11,851 nucleotides of DNA from Acidobacteriota bacterium (GTDB taxonomy: Bacteria; Acidobacteriota; Terriglobia; Acidiferrales; UBA7541): the NCBI GenBank assembly GCA_003224195.1, contig QHYP01000240.1:19540-31390 (forward strand). The letters run 5' to 3'. Within the stretch, counting starts at the first letter, position 1. The number at the start of each line of letters is the position of its first letter. Made by a program: the position numbers and the translations under genes. This document shows, piece after piece, positions 5,398 through 11,851 of this stretch. The notes under the pieces are model-generated. The model was given only the letters and a program-made list of their open reading frames with translations, had not been told where the DNA came from and searched no databases.

Positions 5398-5724
5398 AAG
5401 CTGCAGATGAAGATCGATTCCGAGACGCAAGTCATCGAGGAAGGGGAGTTCAAGTCGTTCGCATGGGGCTTGGCAGCAATTGCCAGCTCTTCGCTCCCCA
5501 CCGAGTGGGTCAAGGGCAAGAGCTCGAGGAAGCGCTTACCATCAAGAACACGAATATCGTCCGCGAGCTCAGCCTTCCCCCATGCAACTCTGCTCGATGC
5601 AACAAGACACTCCAGAATTGTGAGGAGGCTACACCTGGTGGGTAGCCCTATTTTTTAATGGATCATCCAATGAGAACTCTGCTGTACGAGTTGTTCGTTG
5701 AGCCTTTCGATTGGAGATAATGAA

Positions 5725-6399
5725 ATGAAAAAGATTCGCAGTTCGATTCTTTGTTTTGTTGTCCTGCTCCTTGCCGCGCCGGTGCTCCGTGCACAGGACC
5801 TTTCCAAGTATCGAAACTTTTCCCTTGGAATGAGTTTGGTGGAGCTATCAAACCAGGTTGACCTAAAACCGCTGCAGACAAAGTTGATCCACAAGCGTCC
5901 AGCGGTAATTCAAGAGTTGACGTGGTGGCCGCGACGCTCTTTTGGCTCTTCGCTCCAGGTGGACTCGGTCTGGCAAGCATTCTTCACTTTTTACAATGGC
6001 GAACTTTACCGGATTCTGGTCACCTATGATCCGGAAGCCACAAAAGGGCTTACCGCCGAGGACATGGTACAAGCCATCTCGGCGCAGTACGGAACTGCAA
6101 CGAGGCCGGATGCCCAGATCAGCTTCCCCACGAACGAGCTGTATAGGTCGACGGAAAAGGTCATCGCCCGTTGGGAAGATTCGCAGTTCTCAATCAACCT
6201 TTACCGTTCCAGGTCCCTCAACTTCTTTGCGCTTATCATGTTTTCGAAGCGGCTGGATGGACAGGCCGAGGCTGCGATTGCCGATGCTGTAGAACTGGAA
6301 CGGCAAGAGGCTCTGCAGACGGAAGTCGCGCGTGTGAAAAAAGAATCTGACAACCTGCAAGTCGTGCGGCAGAAGAACAGAAAGACTTTTCGCCCTTGA
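5725..6399 (+). CDS. Secreted protein of unknown function
   Basis: This 224-residue protein starts at ATG 5725, preceded by GGAG eight bases upstream; the start at 5698 has no such site. Residues 1-24 form a clear Sec signal peptide: MKKIR, a hydrophobic core, then VLRA before QDLSK, so cleavage after Ala is likely and there is no lipobox. The mature part has an LGMSLVEL segment (about 38-45), then mixed alpha/beta sequence with aromatic strands (AFFTFYNGELYRILVTYD, about 87-104), and a charged, probably coiled-coil C-terminus from about residue 180. I do not recognise a named domain. The family appears to be of the periplasmic hypothetical type common in Acidobacteriota, but that is an impression. 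It is flanked by the iscU relic upstream and faces the permease gene convergently. Confidence 0.75.
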   Translation: MKKIRSSILCFVVLLLAAPVLRAQDLSKYRNFSLGMSLVELSNQVDLKPLQTKLIHKRPAVIQELTWWPRRSFGSSLQVDSVWQAFFTFYNGELYRILVTYDPEATKGLTAEDMVQAISAQYGTATRPDAQISFPTNELYRSTEKVIARWEDSQFSINLYRSRSLNFFALIMFSKRLDGQAEAAIADAVELERQEALQTEVARVKKESDNLQVVRQKNRKTFRP

Positions 6400-6646
6400 T
6401 GCCGGTTTAGCCTAATGACCCGGCGGGTGGCAGCTCCTTAACTGCTCGGCAAGATTGGGGCGCCGTATGTTTCGGTTTTGGAAGCGTGCGGGTCTTGACT
6501 TTCCTTTGTAAGGTGCCGGCATTGATGGTCCCCGTTCTTCGTCAACTCCTCTCCGCCGCGCGCTCTCGCACCGCAATTCTGGTTTCATGCGGATATTCCG
6601 CGGAACAAGTTGAAGCGGCGAAACCGCCGGCCTTGTTCGCCACCGC

Positions 6647-9244
6647 TCATTCATACCGCAAAGCGACCATCGGATCCACCCGGCTTGCCCGGAGCGCCGG
6701 AATGTACCCTGCCATGCAGGCGACCAGCGCCAGTCCGGTCGCGGCCAACGCCAGCGTTCCGGGATCGTGCGCGGTTATGCCGTAGAGCTGGCTTTTCACC
6801 AGTCGCGTCAGAGCCAACGACGCGGGCATTCCGACTGCGACTCCCATCGCCACCAGCAGCAGCACCTCGCGCATCACCATCCAGATCACGTTTCCTCTCG
6901 CCGCCCCCAGCGCCATGCGGATTCCAATCTCGCGCGTCCTCTGCGCCACGGTGTATGCCATCACGCCGTAGAGCCCGATGACCGCCAGCAGCGTGGCCAG
7001 GGATCCGAACACGCTGGTGAGGCTCGCGATCATGCGTTCCGTCGTCAGCGAGTTGTTGATCTGCACTTCTGTGGTTCGCATGTCGTAAATCGGCAGGTTC
7101 GCATCGAGCCCCCTGACCTTTTCCCGCACCGCGGCCATCAACGGATTCGGTTCGACCCGGGTTCGCAGGTAAACAGTCATGCTGCTGACGAAGCGGCTTC
7201 CGAGATAGGGAATAAACGCCTGCTCCGGGATGTTATCGCGCAGGTTCGTATACTTGATGTCTTTCACCACGCCGATGATCTCCATATCGGTTGGCGTTCC
7301 CGGATCGATTCCGAATCCCGCGTGCAGGCCGATCGGATTTCGCCCGGGGAAATAGCGTCGCGCGAATGTCTCGTTGATCATCACCGTGGTCGGCGCCCAA
7401 TTGTCCGGCTCGGGACCATGCTTGACTTCGCGGTTGTCCTTCACCGTAAAGTCCCGCCCGGCAACGATGGGGACGCCCAGCGTCGTGAAATAGTTCGGGC
7501 TGACCTGGTTCATGAACGGCTGCGCATGATCGCCAGGTTTTGCAGGCGAGTAACCTTCCACCGTCATGCTGCTGTCCCATTCGTTGTCTTCGAGAATGCG
7601 TACGGACGCCAAGGCGGCGGATTCAACTCCCGGAATCGCGCCCAGGCTGTCGGTCAACTGCCGATAAAAGATTTTGGTCCGCTCGTTTGTATAGCCGTTC
7701 AGCGAAGGGTCGACGTTGAACCCCACCAGCCGCTCCGCCGGAAAGCCCGGGCCCAAATCGCGCAGATTGTTCAGGCTCCGGAGAAACAGTCCCGCGCCAA
7801 TCAGCAGTAGCAGCGATAGAGTCACTTGCGCCACCACCAGCGTCTTCCGCAGTCCGCCGTGGCCGCCTCCCACCACTCCGCGCCCCTCATCCTTCAACGT
7901 ACCGGCAAGATTCGGTTTCGTGGTCTGCATCGCCGGTACCAGCCCAAAGACGATTCCCGTCACAATCGTTATCCCCAGCGTGAACAATAGAATCCGCGTG
8001 TCGGGACGCGTCGAAAGAGCCATTCCGCCCGAATCCGCCGGCAGATACACAGCCATCAACGCCTGGTCCGCCCAGAACGCGAAGGCCAGCCCGGCCAGCG
8101 CGCCGAGCGCGGAGAGACACAGGCTTTCGATCAACAGCTGAACAACAATGCGGCGCCTCGTCGCGCCCAGCGTCAGCCGCACCGCGATTTCTTTGCTCCT
8201 GCCCGCCCCTCGCGCAAGCAACAGGTTTGCGAGGTTCGCGCAGGCGATCAGCAGCACCAATCCCGTCGTCGCCATCAGCACCCATAGGGGAGTCGATAGT
8301 GTCTGCCGCGCGTAGGACCGGCCCTGCGAGCCCGGCAGAACGTCGATCCAGCACTTCAGAAACTGCTCCCGCGTATAGGCTGACGCGCGGCTGAACGCCG
8401 GCTGCTGCACTTCCATCTCGAGCATCGAATGCATGAACGGCTGGAGCGAGGCCTTCGCTTTCTCCACCGTTACGCCCGGCTTCAACCGCCCAAAGGCATT
8501 CACCCAGCGCGTGCGGCGGTCCTTGAGCATATCGGTGAAGTTAACCAGGAACACCTCTTGCTGCATCATCATGGGAACGAAGAGTTTCGGCGCGTGTCCC
8601 AGTTCCACGCCCGCAAATCCCGCCTGCGCGACCCCAATCACGGTCATGTCGTGATTGTTTACGATCACTGTTTTCCCGAGGATTCCGGGATCGCCGCCAA
8701 ACCGCGTCCTCCAGTAGTCGTAGCTCAACACCACGAGGGGATGTCCGTTCGGAACGCGGTCGTCATCCGGCGTGAACGTCCGTCCAAGGGCCGCTCCGGC
8801 CCCAAGAACATCGAAGTATGTTCCCGAGACCAGCTCCGCTTCCACGCGTTCCGCTCGCCCGCCGAACGTGACGCTCACGTACCTCGGGAAGCGGCAGAAC
8901 ATTCCCGTGAATACTTCATTGTGATCCTGGAAATCCCGGTACATCGGATACGAAATGGCATTGCCGCCCCAGTTGTTCCCGTAATGTTTCCCGCGCATGG
9001 TGAGGAGGACCAGTTCCTGCGGTTTCTTGACCGGCAGCAGCCGCAGCAAAACCTGATCGAGCAGCGTGAAGATCGCCGTATTCGCCCCGATCCCGAGCGC
9101 CAGCGTCAGCACCGCCACCGCCGTGAATCCCGGCGCTCGGCCCAACATGCGCAGGGCATATTTGAAATCCCGAATTGCCGTGTCCAGCCAGCCGATGATG
9201 TCCATCTCTCGAGTTTGCTCTTTTAGCAGAGGCGCACTCGGCAC
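6647..9244 (-). CDS. ADOP-type FtsX/MacB-like permease
   Basis: The 865-residue inner-membrane protein has the duplicated architecture of acidobacterial duplicated orphan permeases. TM1 is at about 40-62 (AVLTLALGIGANTAIFTLL), a MacB-type periplasmic domain at about 65-310, and TM segments at about 320-345, 372-394, 416-438 and 467-488. A second periplasmic domain spans about 508-740 and three TM segments close the protein. Both halves carry the FtsX signature: KEIAVRLTLGATRRRI after TM2 and REIGIRMALGAARGNV in the second half; the C-terminus ends DPMVALRYE. These are the permease part of tripartite MacB-like systems, but no ATPase gene is adjacent here, as the name orphan implies. The start is GTG 9244 with GAGGG seven bases upstream; ATG 9205 lacks a ribosome site. 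The substrate is unknown. Confidence 0.93.
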   Translation of the reverse strand: MPSAPLLKEQTREMDIIGWLDTAIRDFKYALRMLGRAPGFTAVAVLTLALGIGANTAIFTLLDQVLLRLLPVKKPQELVLLTMRGKHYGNNWGGNAISYPMYRDFQDHNEVFTGMFCRFPRYVSVTFGGRAERVEAELVSGTYFDVLGAGAALGRTFTPDDDRVPNGHPLVVLSYDYWRTRFGGDPGILGKTVIVNNHDMTVIGVAQAGFAGVELGHAPKLFVPMMMQQEVFLVNFTDMLKDRRTRWVNAFGRLKPGVTVEKAKASLQPFMHSMLEMEVQQPAFSRASAYTREQFLKCWIDVLPGSQGRSYARQTLSTPLWVLMATTGLVLLIACANLANLLLARGAGRSKEIAVRLTLGATRRRIVVQLLIESLCLSALGALAGLAFAFWADQALMAVYLPADSGGMALSTRPDTRILLFTLGITIVTGIVFGLVPAMQTTKPNLAGTLKDEGRGVVGGGHGGLRKTLVVAQVTLSLLLLIGAGLFLRSLNNLRDLGPGFPAERLVGFNVDPSLNGYTNERTKIFYRQLTDSLGAIPGVESAALASVRILEDNEWDSSMTVEGYSPAKPGDHAQPFMNQVSPNYFTTLGVPIVAGRDFTVKDNREVKHGPEPDNWAPTTVMINETFARRYFPGRNPIGLHAGFGIDPGTPTDMEIIGVVKDIKYTNLRDNIPEQAFIPYLGSRFVSSMTVYLRTRVEPNPLMAAVREKVRGLDANLPIYDMRTTEVQINNSLTTERMIASLTSVFGSLATLLAVIGLYGVMAYTVAQRTREIGIRMALGAARGNVIWMVMREVLLLVAMGVAVGMPASLALTRLVKSQLYGITAHDPGTLALAATGLALVACMAGYIPALRASRVDPMVALRYE

Positions 9245-9426
9245 GTCCCCTCCCTCAGCTAGCTATGGTAGAGACGCTCCGCAAACCAAAAAGTTTCTTG
9301 AATCTGTCATCCCCAAGCCGGGAAATGCTCGGCCCCCCAGCGCATTTTCAAGGGAGGAAGGCGTCCATCCGCCGGCACGCCGAAGCAATTTTCGCTAGAC
9401 TCTTCTAAGCCGGCATCAGGCGCCGG

Positions 9427-9466
9427 ATAGAAAAATGAATTTGTCAAGAAAAATTCATTTTTCTAT
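9427..9466. repeat. Perfect 16-bp AT-rich inverted repeat
   Basis: ATAGAAAAATGAATTT (9427-9442) and its exact complement AAATTCATTTTTCTAT (9451-9466) are separated by eight bases. The surrounding DNA is GC-rich. It could be an operator, a hairpin at an RNA end (T-rich right arm), or the scar of a small mobile element; nothing else marks transposition. Confidence 0.75.
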
Positions 9467-9556
9467 GTTTTGCCCATCGTTGGCCTCTGCCCCGCTCCTA
9501 ACCCTTTTGTTTTCAATCCGTGGCCGCCCCGCCAACGGCCAAAAACCACCCTCAGC

Positions 9557-9571
9557 GCCCTCCCCGAGGGC
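9557..9571. other. Small GC-rich hairpin
   Basis: GCCCTC (9557-9562) pairs perfectly with GAGGGC (9566-9571) around CCC. No T-tract follows. It resembles the stem of the hairpin at 943-962. Confidence 0.35.
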
Positions 9572-9659
9572 AACCTGCCCTCGCCCCACTTTGCAGCCTC
9601 CGCTTCGCCTCGTTCTCTCTTCCACCCTCTAGCTTCTATCCTCCGGCCTCCAGCTCCGC

Positions 9660-9689
9660 TTGCCACTTTTGTCTCCCATCGCATAGAAT
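9660..9689 (+). promoter_or_regulatory. Putative sigma-70-type promoter of fabH
   Basis: TTGCCA (9660-9665, five of six consensus bases) and TAGAAT (9684-9689, five of six) are separated by 18 bp. Transcription would begin near 9696, giving a leader of about 60 nt that contains the palindromic element and the AAGGAG ribosome site of fabH. Confidence 0.5.
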
Positions 9690-9721
9690 CCACTTTCTTT
9701 TGCGTCGGCCTTCCATATCGC

Positions 9722-9741
9722 GTTGACCGCTTCGCGGTCAC
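9722..9741. repeat. Palindromic element in the fabH leader
   Basis: GTTGACCGCTTCGCGGTCAC is identical over 20 bases to the copy at 5367-5386. The 17-base palindrome (9724-9740) ends seven bases before the AAGGAG (9748-9753) of fabH, so the hairpin would form in the mRNA leader next to the ribosome site. Confidence 0.7.
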
Positions 9742-9757
9742 ACTTGCAAGGAGAGAC

Positions 9758-10753
9758 ATGCCCCATCGCATTCCGGCGAAGATCACTGGCGTTGCGGGCT
9801 ACGTCCCGCCCAAGGTGCTCACCAACGCCGACCTGGAAAAAATGGTGGACACGAACGACGAGTGGATTCGCACACGCACCGGCATCCGCGAGCGCCACAT
9901 CGTTGAAAACGGCATGGCCAGTTCGCACATGGCCACGGAAGCGGCCAAGCTCCTGCTCGCGCAGACCCGCACCAATCCTTCCGAGATCGATTTGATCGTC
10001 GTCGCCAGCGTCACCCCGGACATGTTTTTCCCCGCCACCGCTTGCCTTGTCCAGGACCGGCTCGGCGCGAAGAGAGCCTGGGGATTCGATCTATCCGCGG
10101 CGTGTTCGGGCTTCGCGTATGCGCTGACTGTTGGCGCGCAATTCGCGGGAGCGGGCACGCACAAGAAAGTGCTTGTCATCGGCAGCGACACGATGAGCTC
10201 GATCCTCGATTACAAGGATCGTGGGACCTGTGTGCTCTTCGGCGACGGCGCGGGCGCGGTACTCCTCGAGCCGGCCGGCGAGGGCGAAGGCATCATCGAT
10301 TTTCACCACGACGTGGACGGCTCCGGCGGGCAGCATCTCTACATGCCCGGCGGCGGCTCGCTGAACCCTTCCTCACTCGAGACCGTGCAGAAGAACATGC
10401 ACGTCGTCCATCAGGATGGACCGAACGTCTTCAAGTACGCCGTGCGGCGCATGGCCGAGCTTTCTTGCCACTTGCTTGAACGCAACGGCCTCTCGATCCG
10501 CGACCTTGCCCTGATCGTGCCGCACCAGGCGAATCTGCGCATTATCCGGGCCATGCAGGAAAGGCTGGGGGTGGACGACTCGAAGGTCCTCGTAAATATC
10601 GAGCGCTACGCCAACACGACCGCGGGGACTCTTCCTCTCGGTCTGTGCGATGCCCTGGCGCAAGGGCGCTTGAAAAAGGGCGACCTCGTGCTGCTAATCG
10701 CCGTCGGCGCGGGCTTCACCACCGGCGGCGTCCTCCTCCGCTGGGCCTACTAA
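9758..10753 (+). CDS. fabH: 3-oxoacyl-[acyl-carrier-protein] synthase III (KAS III)
   Basis: This 331-residue cytoplasmic enzyme condenses acetyl-CoA or branched acyl-CoA primers with malonyl-ACP to start fatty-acid synthesis. The thiolase-fold protein shows the full KAS III catalytic triad: Cys116 in DLSAACSGF, His256 in VPHQANLRI and Asn286 in YANTTAGTLPL. Other family hallmarks are GVAGYVPPKVLTN (11-23), DEWIRTRTGIRERH (34-47), LFGDGAGAVLL (160-170) and the C-terminal GAGFTTGGVLLRW. Length matches the family. The start at ATG 9758 is supported by AAGGAG four bases upstream and by the usual beginning of the fold; the frame stays open further upstream, but that part is pyrimidine-driven low-complexity sequence. 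It has its own putative promoter (9660-9689). No plsX, fabD or acpP is adjacent, so it stands apart from the common fab cluster. Confidence 0.96.
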   Translation: MPHRIPAKITGVAGYVPPKVLTNADLEKMVDTNDEWIRTRTGIRERHIVENGMASSHMATEAAKLLLAQTRTNPSEIDLIVVASVTPDMFFPATACLVQDRLGAKRAWGFDLSAACSGFAYALTVGAQFAGAGTHKKVLVIGSDTMSSILDYKDRGTCVLFGDGAGAVLLEPAGEGEGIIDFHHDVDGSGGQHLYMPGGGSLNPSSLETVQKNMHVVHQDGPNVFKYAVRRMAELSCHLLERNGLSIRDLALIVPHQANLRIIRAMQERLGVDDSKVLVNIERYANTTAGTLPLGLCDALAQGRLKKGDLVLLIAVGAGFTTGGVLLRWAY

Positions 10754-10812
10754 AAACCTGATATAGATCGGCGCTGATTCAGATCAGAAATGATGCGAAT
10801 TGGTCAAGCGAG

Positions 10813-10839
10813 GGGGCAGTCAGCCTGGAAGGGGCAGTC
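10813..10839. repeat. Short direct repeat GGGGCAGTC
   Basis: GGGGCAGTC occurs at 10813-10821 and 10831-10839, 18 bp apart, between the convergent ends of fabH and the small membrane protein gene. No hairpin with a T-tract is seen here. Confidence 0.4.
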
Positions 10840-11264
10840 TAGTGGTTGCGGAGGGAGGCGGCCAGGGCGAAGCTGGCTTCCATGCGGCGGTCGATGAGCA
10901 CGGCGGCATACCGCGCGCAGACCGTTCCTTCGCGCTCGCTCCAAGCAGAGAGAGCTGGGAAGCGCGAACCTGCCAGCAGGCGCAGGGCGCCAACAAAGCG
11001 GTAGTACATGCGGACAAGGCCGAGTCCGCCACCCGATTTCAGTTCGGGAGTCAACTCGTGAAGGCTGGCAAGCGTCGCGAAGGCATCCGCCGTGACGCCG
11101 CCGCTGTTGAGGCCCGCCGCGGCCAGGGTGCGCTCGGACACGGGTTGCGCAGCGACTCCCGCCAGCACGGCACGCCAGTAATACAGCGCAAATTGCGCTA
11201 GCGCCGTGATGGAGATGGCCAAAATCATGGTGGAGAAGATCACCTCAGCAGCCTCCGGGGACAT
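10839..11264 (-). CDS. Small single-span membrane protein, conserved hypothetical
   Basis: With the start at ATG 11264 the product has 141 residues; the frame stays open to ATG 11357 (172 residues), and ATG 11228 is another option. None has a good ribosome site. The first segment, IFSTMILAISITALAQFALYYW, is a membrane span followed directly by RAVLAGVAAQPVS. The rest is a soluble, mainly helical domain with ASLHELTPEL, a GGLGLVRMYYRFV segment, and a C-terminal CARYAAVLIDRRME helix. The pattern ALYYWRAV...A..PVS followed by LH.LTP.L matches a conserved hypothetical family I recall from Acidobacteriota, with no assigned function. The 11264 start is preferred because the span then sits at the N-terminus and the region before it has no protein-like pattern. 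Confidence 0.65.
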   Translation of the reverse strand: MSPEAAEVIFSTMILAISITALAQFALYYWRAVLAGVAAQPVSERTLAAAGLNSGGVTADAFATLASLHELTPELKSGGGLGLVRMYYRFVGALRLLAGSRFPALSAWSEREGTVCARYAAVLIDRRMEASFALAASLRNH

Positions 11265-11336
11265 TCTGGCGCTGGGGGCGCTTTTGGCCAATAGAGCACT
11301 AGTACCACTGTCATGGAACGAGAGACATCGACTTCT

Positions 11337-11351
11337 CGGCTGCGGCAGCCG
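11337..11351. promoter_or_regulatory. Palindrome between divergent genes
   Basis: CGGCTGCGGCAGCCG is a perfect odd palindrome (7-bp arms around one G) in the space between the divergent membrane-protein gene and the DUF4440 gene. It could be an operator for either; the evidence is position and symmetry only. Confidence 0.3.
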
Positions 11352-11441
11352 TCCCATTTCGGGAAACTAGCGTTTGCAGCCTGCGGCGATGTTTTCTATC
11401 CTCGGCGGCGAATTCCACCGCGGAACGGAACGGAGGGCCTC

Positions 11442-11851
11442 GTGAACCGATTCTATGGCTTGCGCAGATGGGTTTTACTGGCGGCCTCCTGGGGGGCCCT
11501 GGCGTTGCTTGCGAGTGCTCGAAGCACGCCAAATTCCTCGCCCCAGGCCGAGCCGCGCGCCGACGACGAAGCCATGATTCGGCGAGTCCTGGCCCATCAG
11601 CAGGCAGCGTGGAACCAGGGCGCAATCGACGCGTTCCTGCGGGGCTACTGGCGCTCACCGGAGCTGACGTTTTCCGGGAGCGGCGGAATCGAGCGCGGGT
11701 GGGAAGGTGTCCGGGCGCGCTACTTGCGGAATTATCCCGACCGCGGGGCCATGGGAACACTGAATTTCTCGGGTTTGGAGTTTCGTTTTTTTGGGCCGGA
11801 CGCAGCCCTGGTTTTGGGGGAGTGGCATCTTGCGCGCACTCGAGGCGAAAT
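11442..11851 (+). CDS. Exported DUF4440/SnoaL-like protein (3' end outside window)
   Basis: The frame starts at GTG 11442, four bases after GGAGGG (11432-11437), and is still open at the window end after 136 codons. The first ~27 residues form a signal peptide: NRFYGLRRW, then a hydrophobic core LLAASWGALALLASA. From about residue 44 the sequence has the NTF2-like pattern of DUF4440/SnoaL-like proteins: an N-terminal helix with IRRVLAHQQAAWNQGAIDAFL, then YWRSPELTFSGSGGIERGWEGVRARYLRNYP, then strands LEFRFFGPDAALVLGEWHL. The W....D.F......P.LTF spacing is characteristic. Such proteins are cone-shaped dimers that often bind small hydrophobic ligands; only some are enzymes. Role here is unknown. 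Confidence 0.8.
   Translation, partial: MNRFYGLRRWVLLAASWGALALLASARSTPNSSPQAEPRADDEAMIRRVLAHQQAAWNQGAIDAFLRGYWRSPELTFSGSGGIERGWEGVRARYLRNYPDRGAMGTLNFSGLEFRFFGPDAALVLGEWHLARTRGE

Larger units (their letters stand above)
5221..5623 (+). pseudogene. iscU: Degenerate iscU (Fe-S cluster scaffold) relic
   Basis: IscU assembles [2Fe-2S] clusters on three conserved cysteines. Here the family sequence is readable in pieces: AHSDKVLDHHDQPRDAGSLPK (5224-5286 minus the last codon or so), GASECGEV with the first cysteine (codon 5356-5358), KLQMKIDSETQVIEEGEFKS, then IASSSLPTEWVKGK. The expected ATG is AGG (5221-5223). The second cysteine (FGCGSA in the family) is Trp (5464-5466) with one extra codon nearby. 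One base is missing at about 5524, after which EEALTIKNTNIVRELSLPP continues in a different frame. A further shift near 5585 leads to LCSM (third cysteine, 5591-5593) in the third frame and a stop at 5621-5623. Two palindromic insertions (5287-5313 and 5368-5397) interrupt it. It therefore cannot make a working scaffold. No iscS or other isc gene stands beside it. Confidence 0.85.
9245..9757. other. 513-bp intergenic region between the permease and fabH
   Basis: No credible gene is visible. It holds the AT-rich inverted repeat (9427-9466), a small GC hairpin (9557-9571), a pyrimidine-rich tract on the + strand (about 9540-9670), a promoter (9660-9689) and a palindromic element (9722-9741). 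I see no convincing promoter for the permease on the minus strand. Confidence 0.6.

Noticed and set aside
6767..7810. 347-codon frame on the + strand opposite the permease
   Set aside because: It is antisense to a clear FtsX/MacB permease, its composition (His/Arg/Gln-rich) is a complement artefact of GC-rich codons, and no domain is visible.
8429..9226. 265-codon frame on the + strand opposite the permease N-terminal half
   Set aside because: Same reasoning: Arg/His-rich shadow of the real minus-strand gene with no recognisable fold.
9470..9757. N-terminal extension of FabH by 96 codons in the same frame
   Set aside because: The extension is low-complexity Pro/Ser/Ala sequence from the pyrimidine-rich tract, contains the palindromic element and a promoter, and precedes a good ribosome site and the normal KAS III start at 9758.
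11311..11760. 149-codon minus-strand frame across the DUF4440 gene
   Set aside because: Arg/Pro-rich shadow of the signal-peptide and NTF2-like coding region on the + strand.

Overview
The window looks like a stretch of chromosome from an Acidobacteriota bacterium, probably a soil lineage. I infer this from the gene set: an 865-residue FtsX/MacB-type permease of the acidobacterial duplicated orphan permease (ADOP) kind, the C-terminal barrel of a DUF5916-like outer-membrane protein, a DUF2934 protein beside an Hsp20, and several short secreted or membrane proteins of types I associate with that phylum. No rRNA, tRNA, CRISPR array or complete insertion sequence is visible.

Layout. 2-880 (+): 3' end of a DUF5916-like beta-barrel protein. 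998-2119 (-): membrane-anchored or exported GH130-type glycoside phosphorylase/hydrolase. 2216-3256 (-): XRE-type HTH regulator with an unrecognised C-terminal part. 3257-3435: compact divergent control region in which a perfect palindrome overlaps the -35 box and a second inverted repeat brackets the -10 box. 3436-4601 (+): stress-type cassette of an ABM-like dimeric alpha/beta-barrel protein, an Hsp20 and a DUF2934 protein. All three have near-identical leaders whose Shine-Dalgarno sequence lies in a small hairpin. 4602-5020: a repeated stem-loop, a 64-bp tandem duplication and a small membrane protein. 5050-5623: fused remnants, including a clear iscU relic that has lost an active-site cysteine and its reading frame and carries two in-frame palindromic insertions. 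5725-6399 (+): secreted protein of unknown function. 6647-9244 (-): ADOP permease. 9245-9757: 513-bp intergenic region with a strong AT-rich inverted repeat, a pyrimidine-rich tract, a good promoter and another copy of the palindromic element. 9758-10753 (+): fabH. 10839-11264 (-): small membrane protein. 11442 to the window end (+): exported DUF4440/SnoaL-like protein, cut by the edge.

How the parts relate. The coherent unit is the regulator plus the divergent cassette 3436-4601, and possibly 4784-5020: shared promoter region, shared leader and repeated intergenic stem-loops suggest co-regulated stress genes with an added RNA-level control. The iscU relic next to it, the repeats and a lower G+C by eye between about 2200 and 6400 make this the most plastic part of the window. 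fabH (fatty-acid initiation), the permease, GH130 and the end genes look like ordinary chromosomal neighbours with no evident pathway link.

The most interesting signals are a short palindromic element (core TGACCGCTTCGCGGTCA) present in three copies plus one covarying variant, two copies of it inside the iscU relic as net +27-nt in-frame insertions, and the SD-hairpin leaders ahead of the ABM, Hsp20 and DUF2934 genes.
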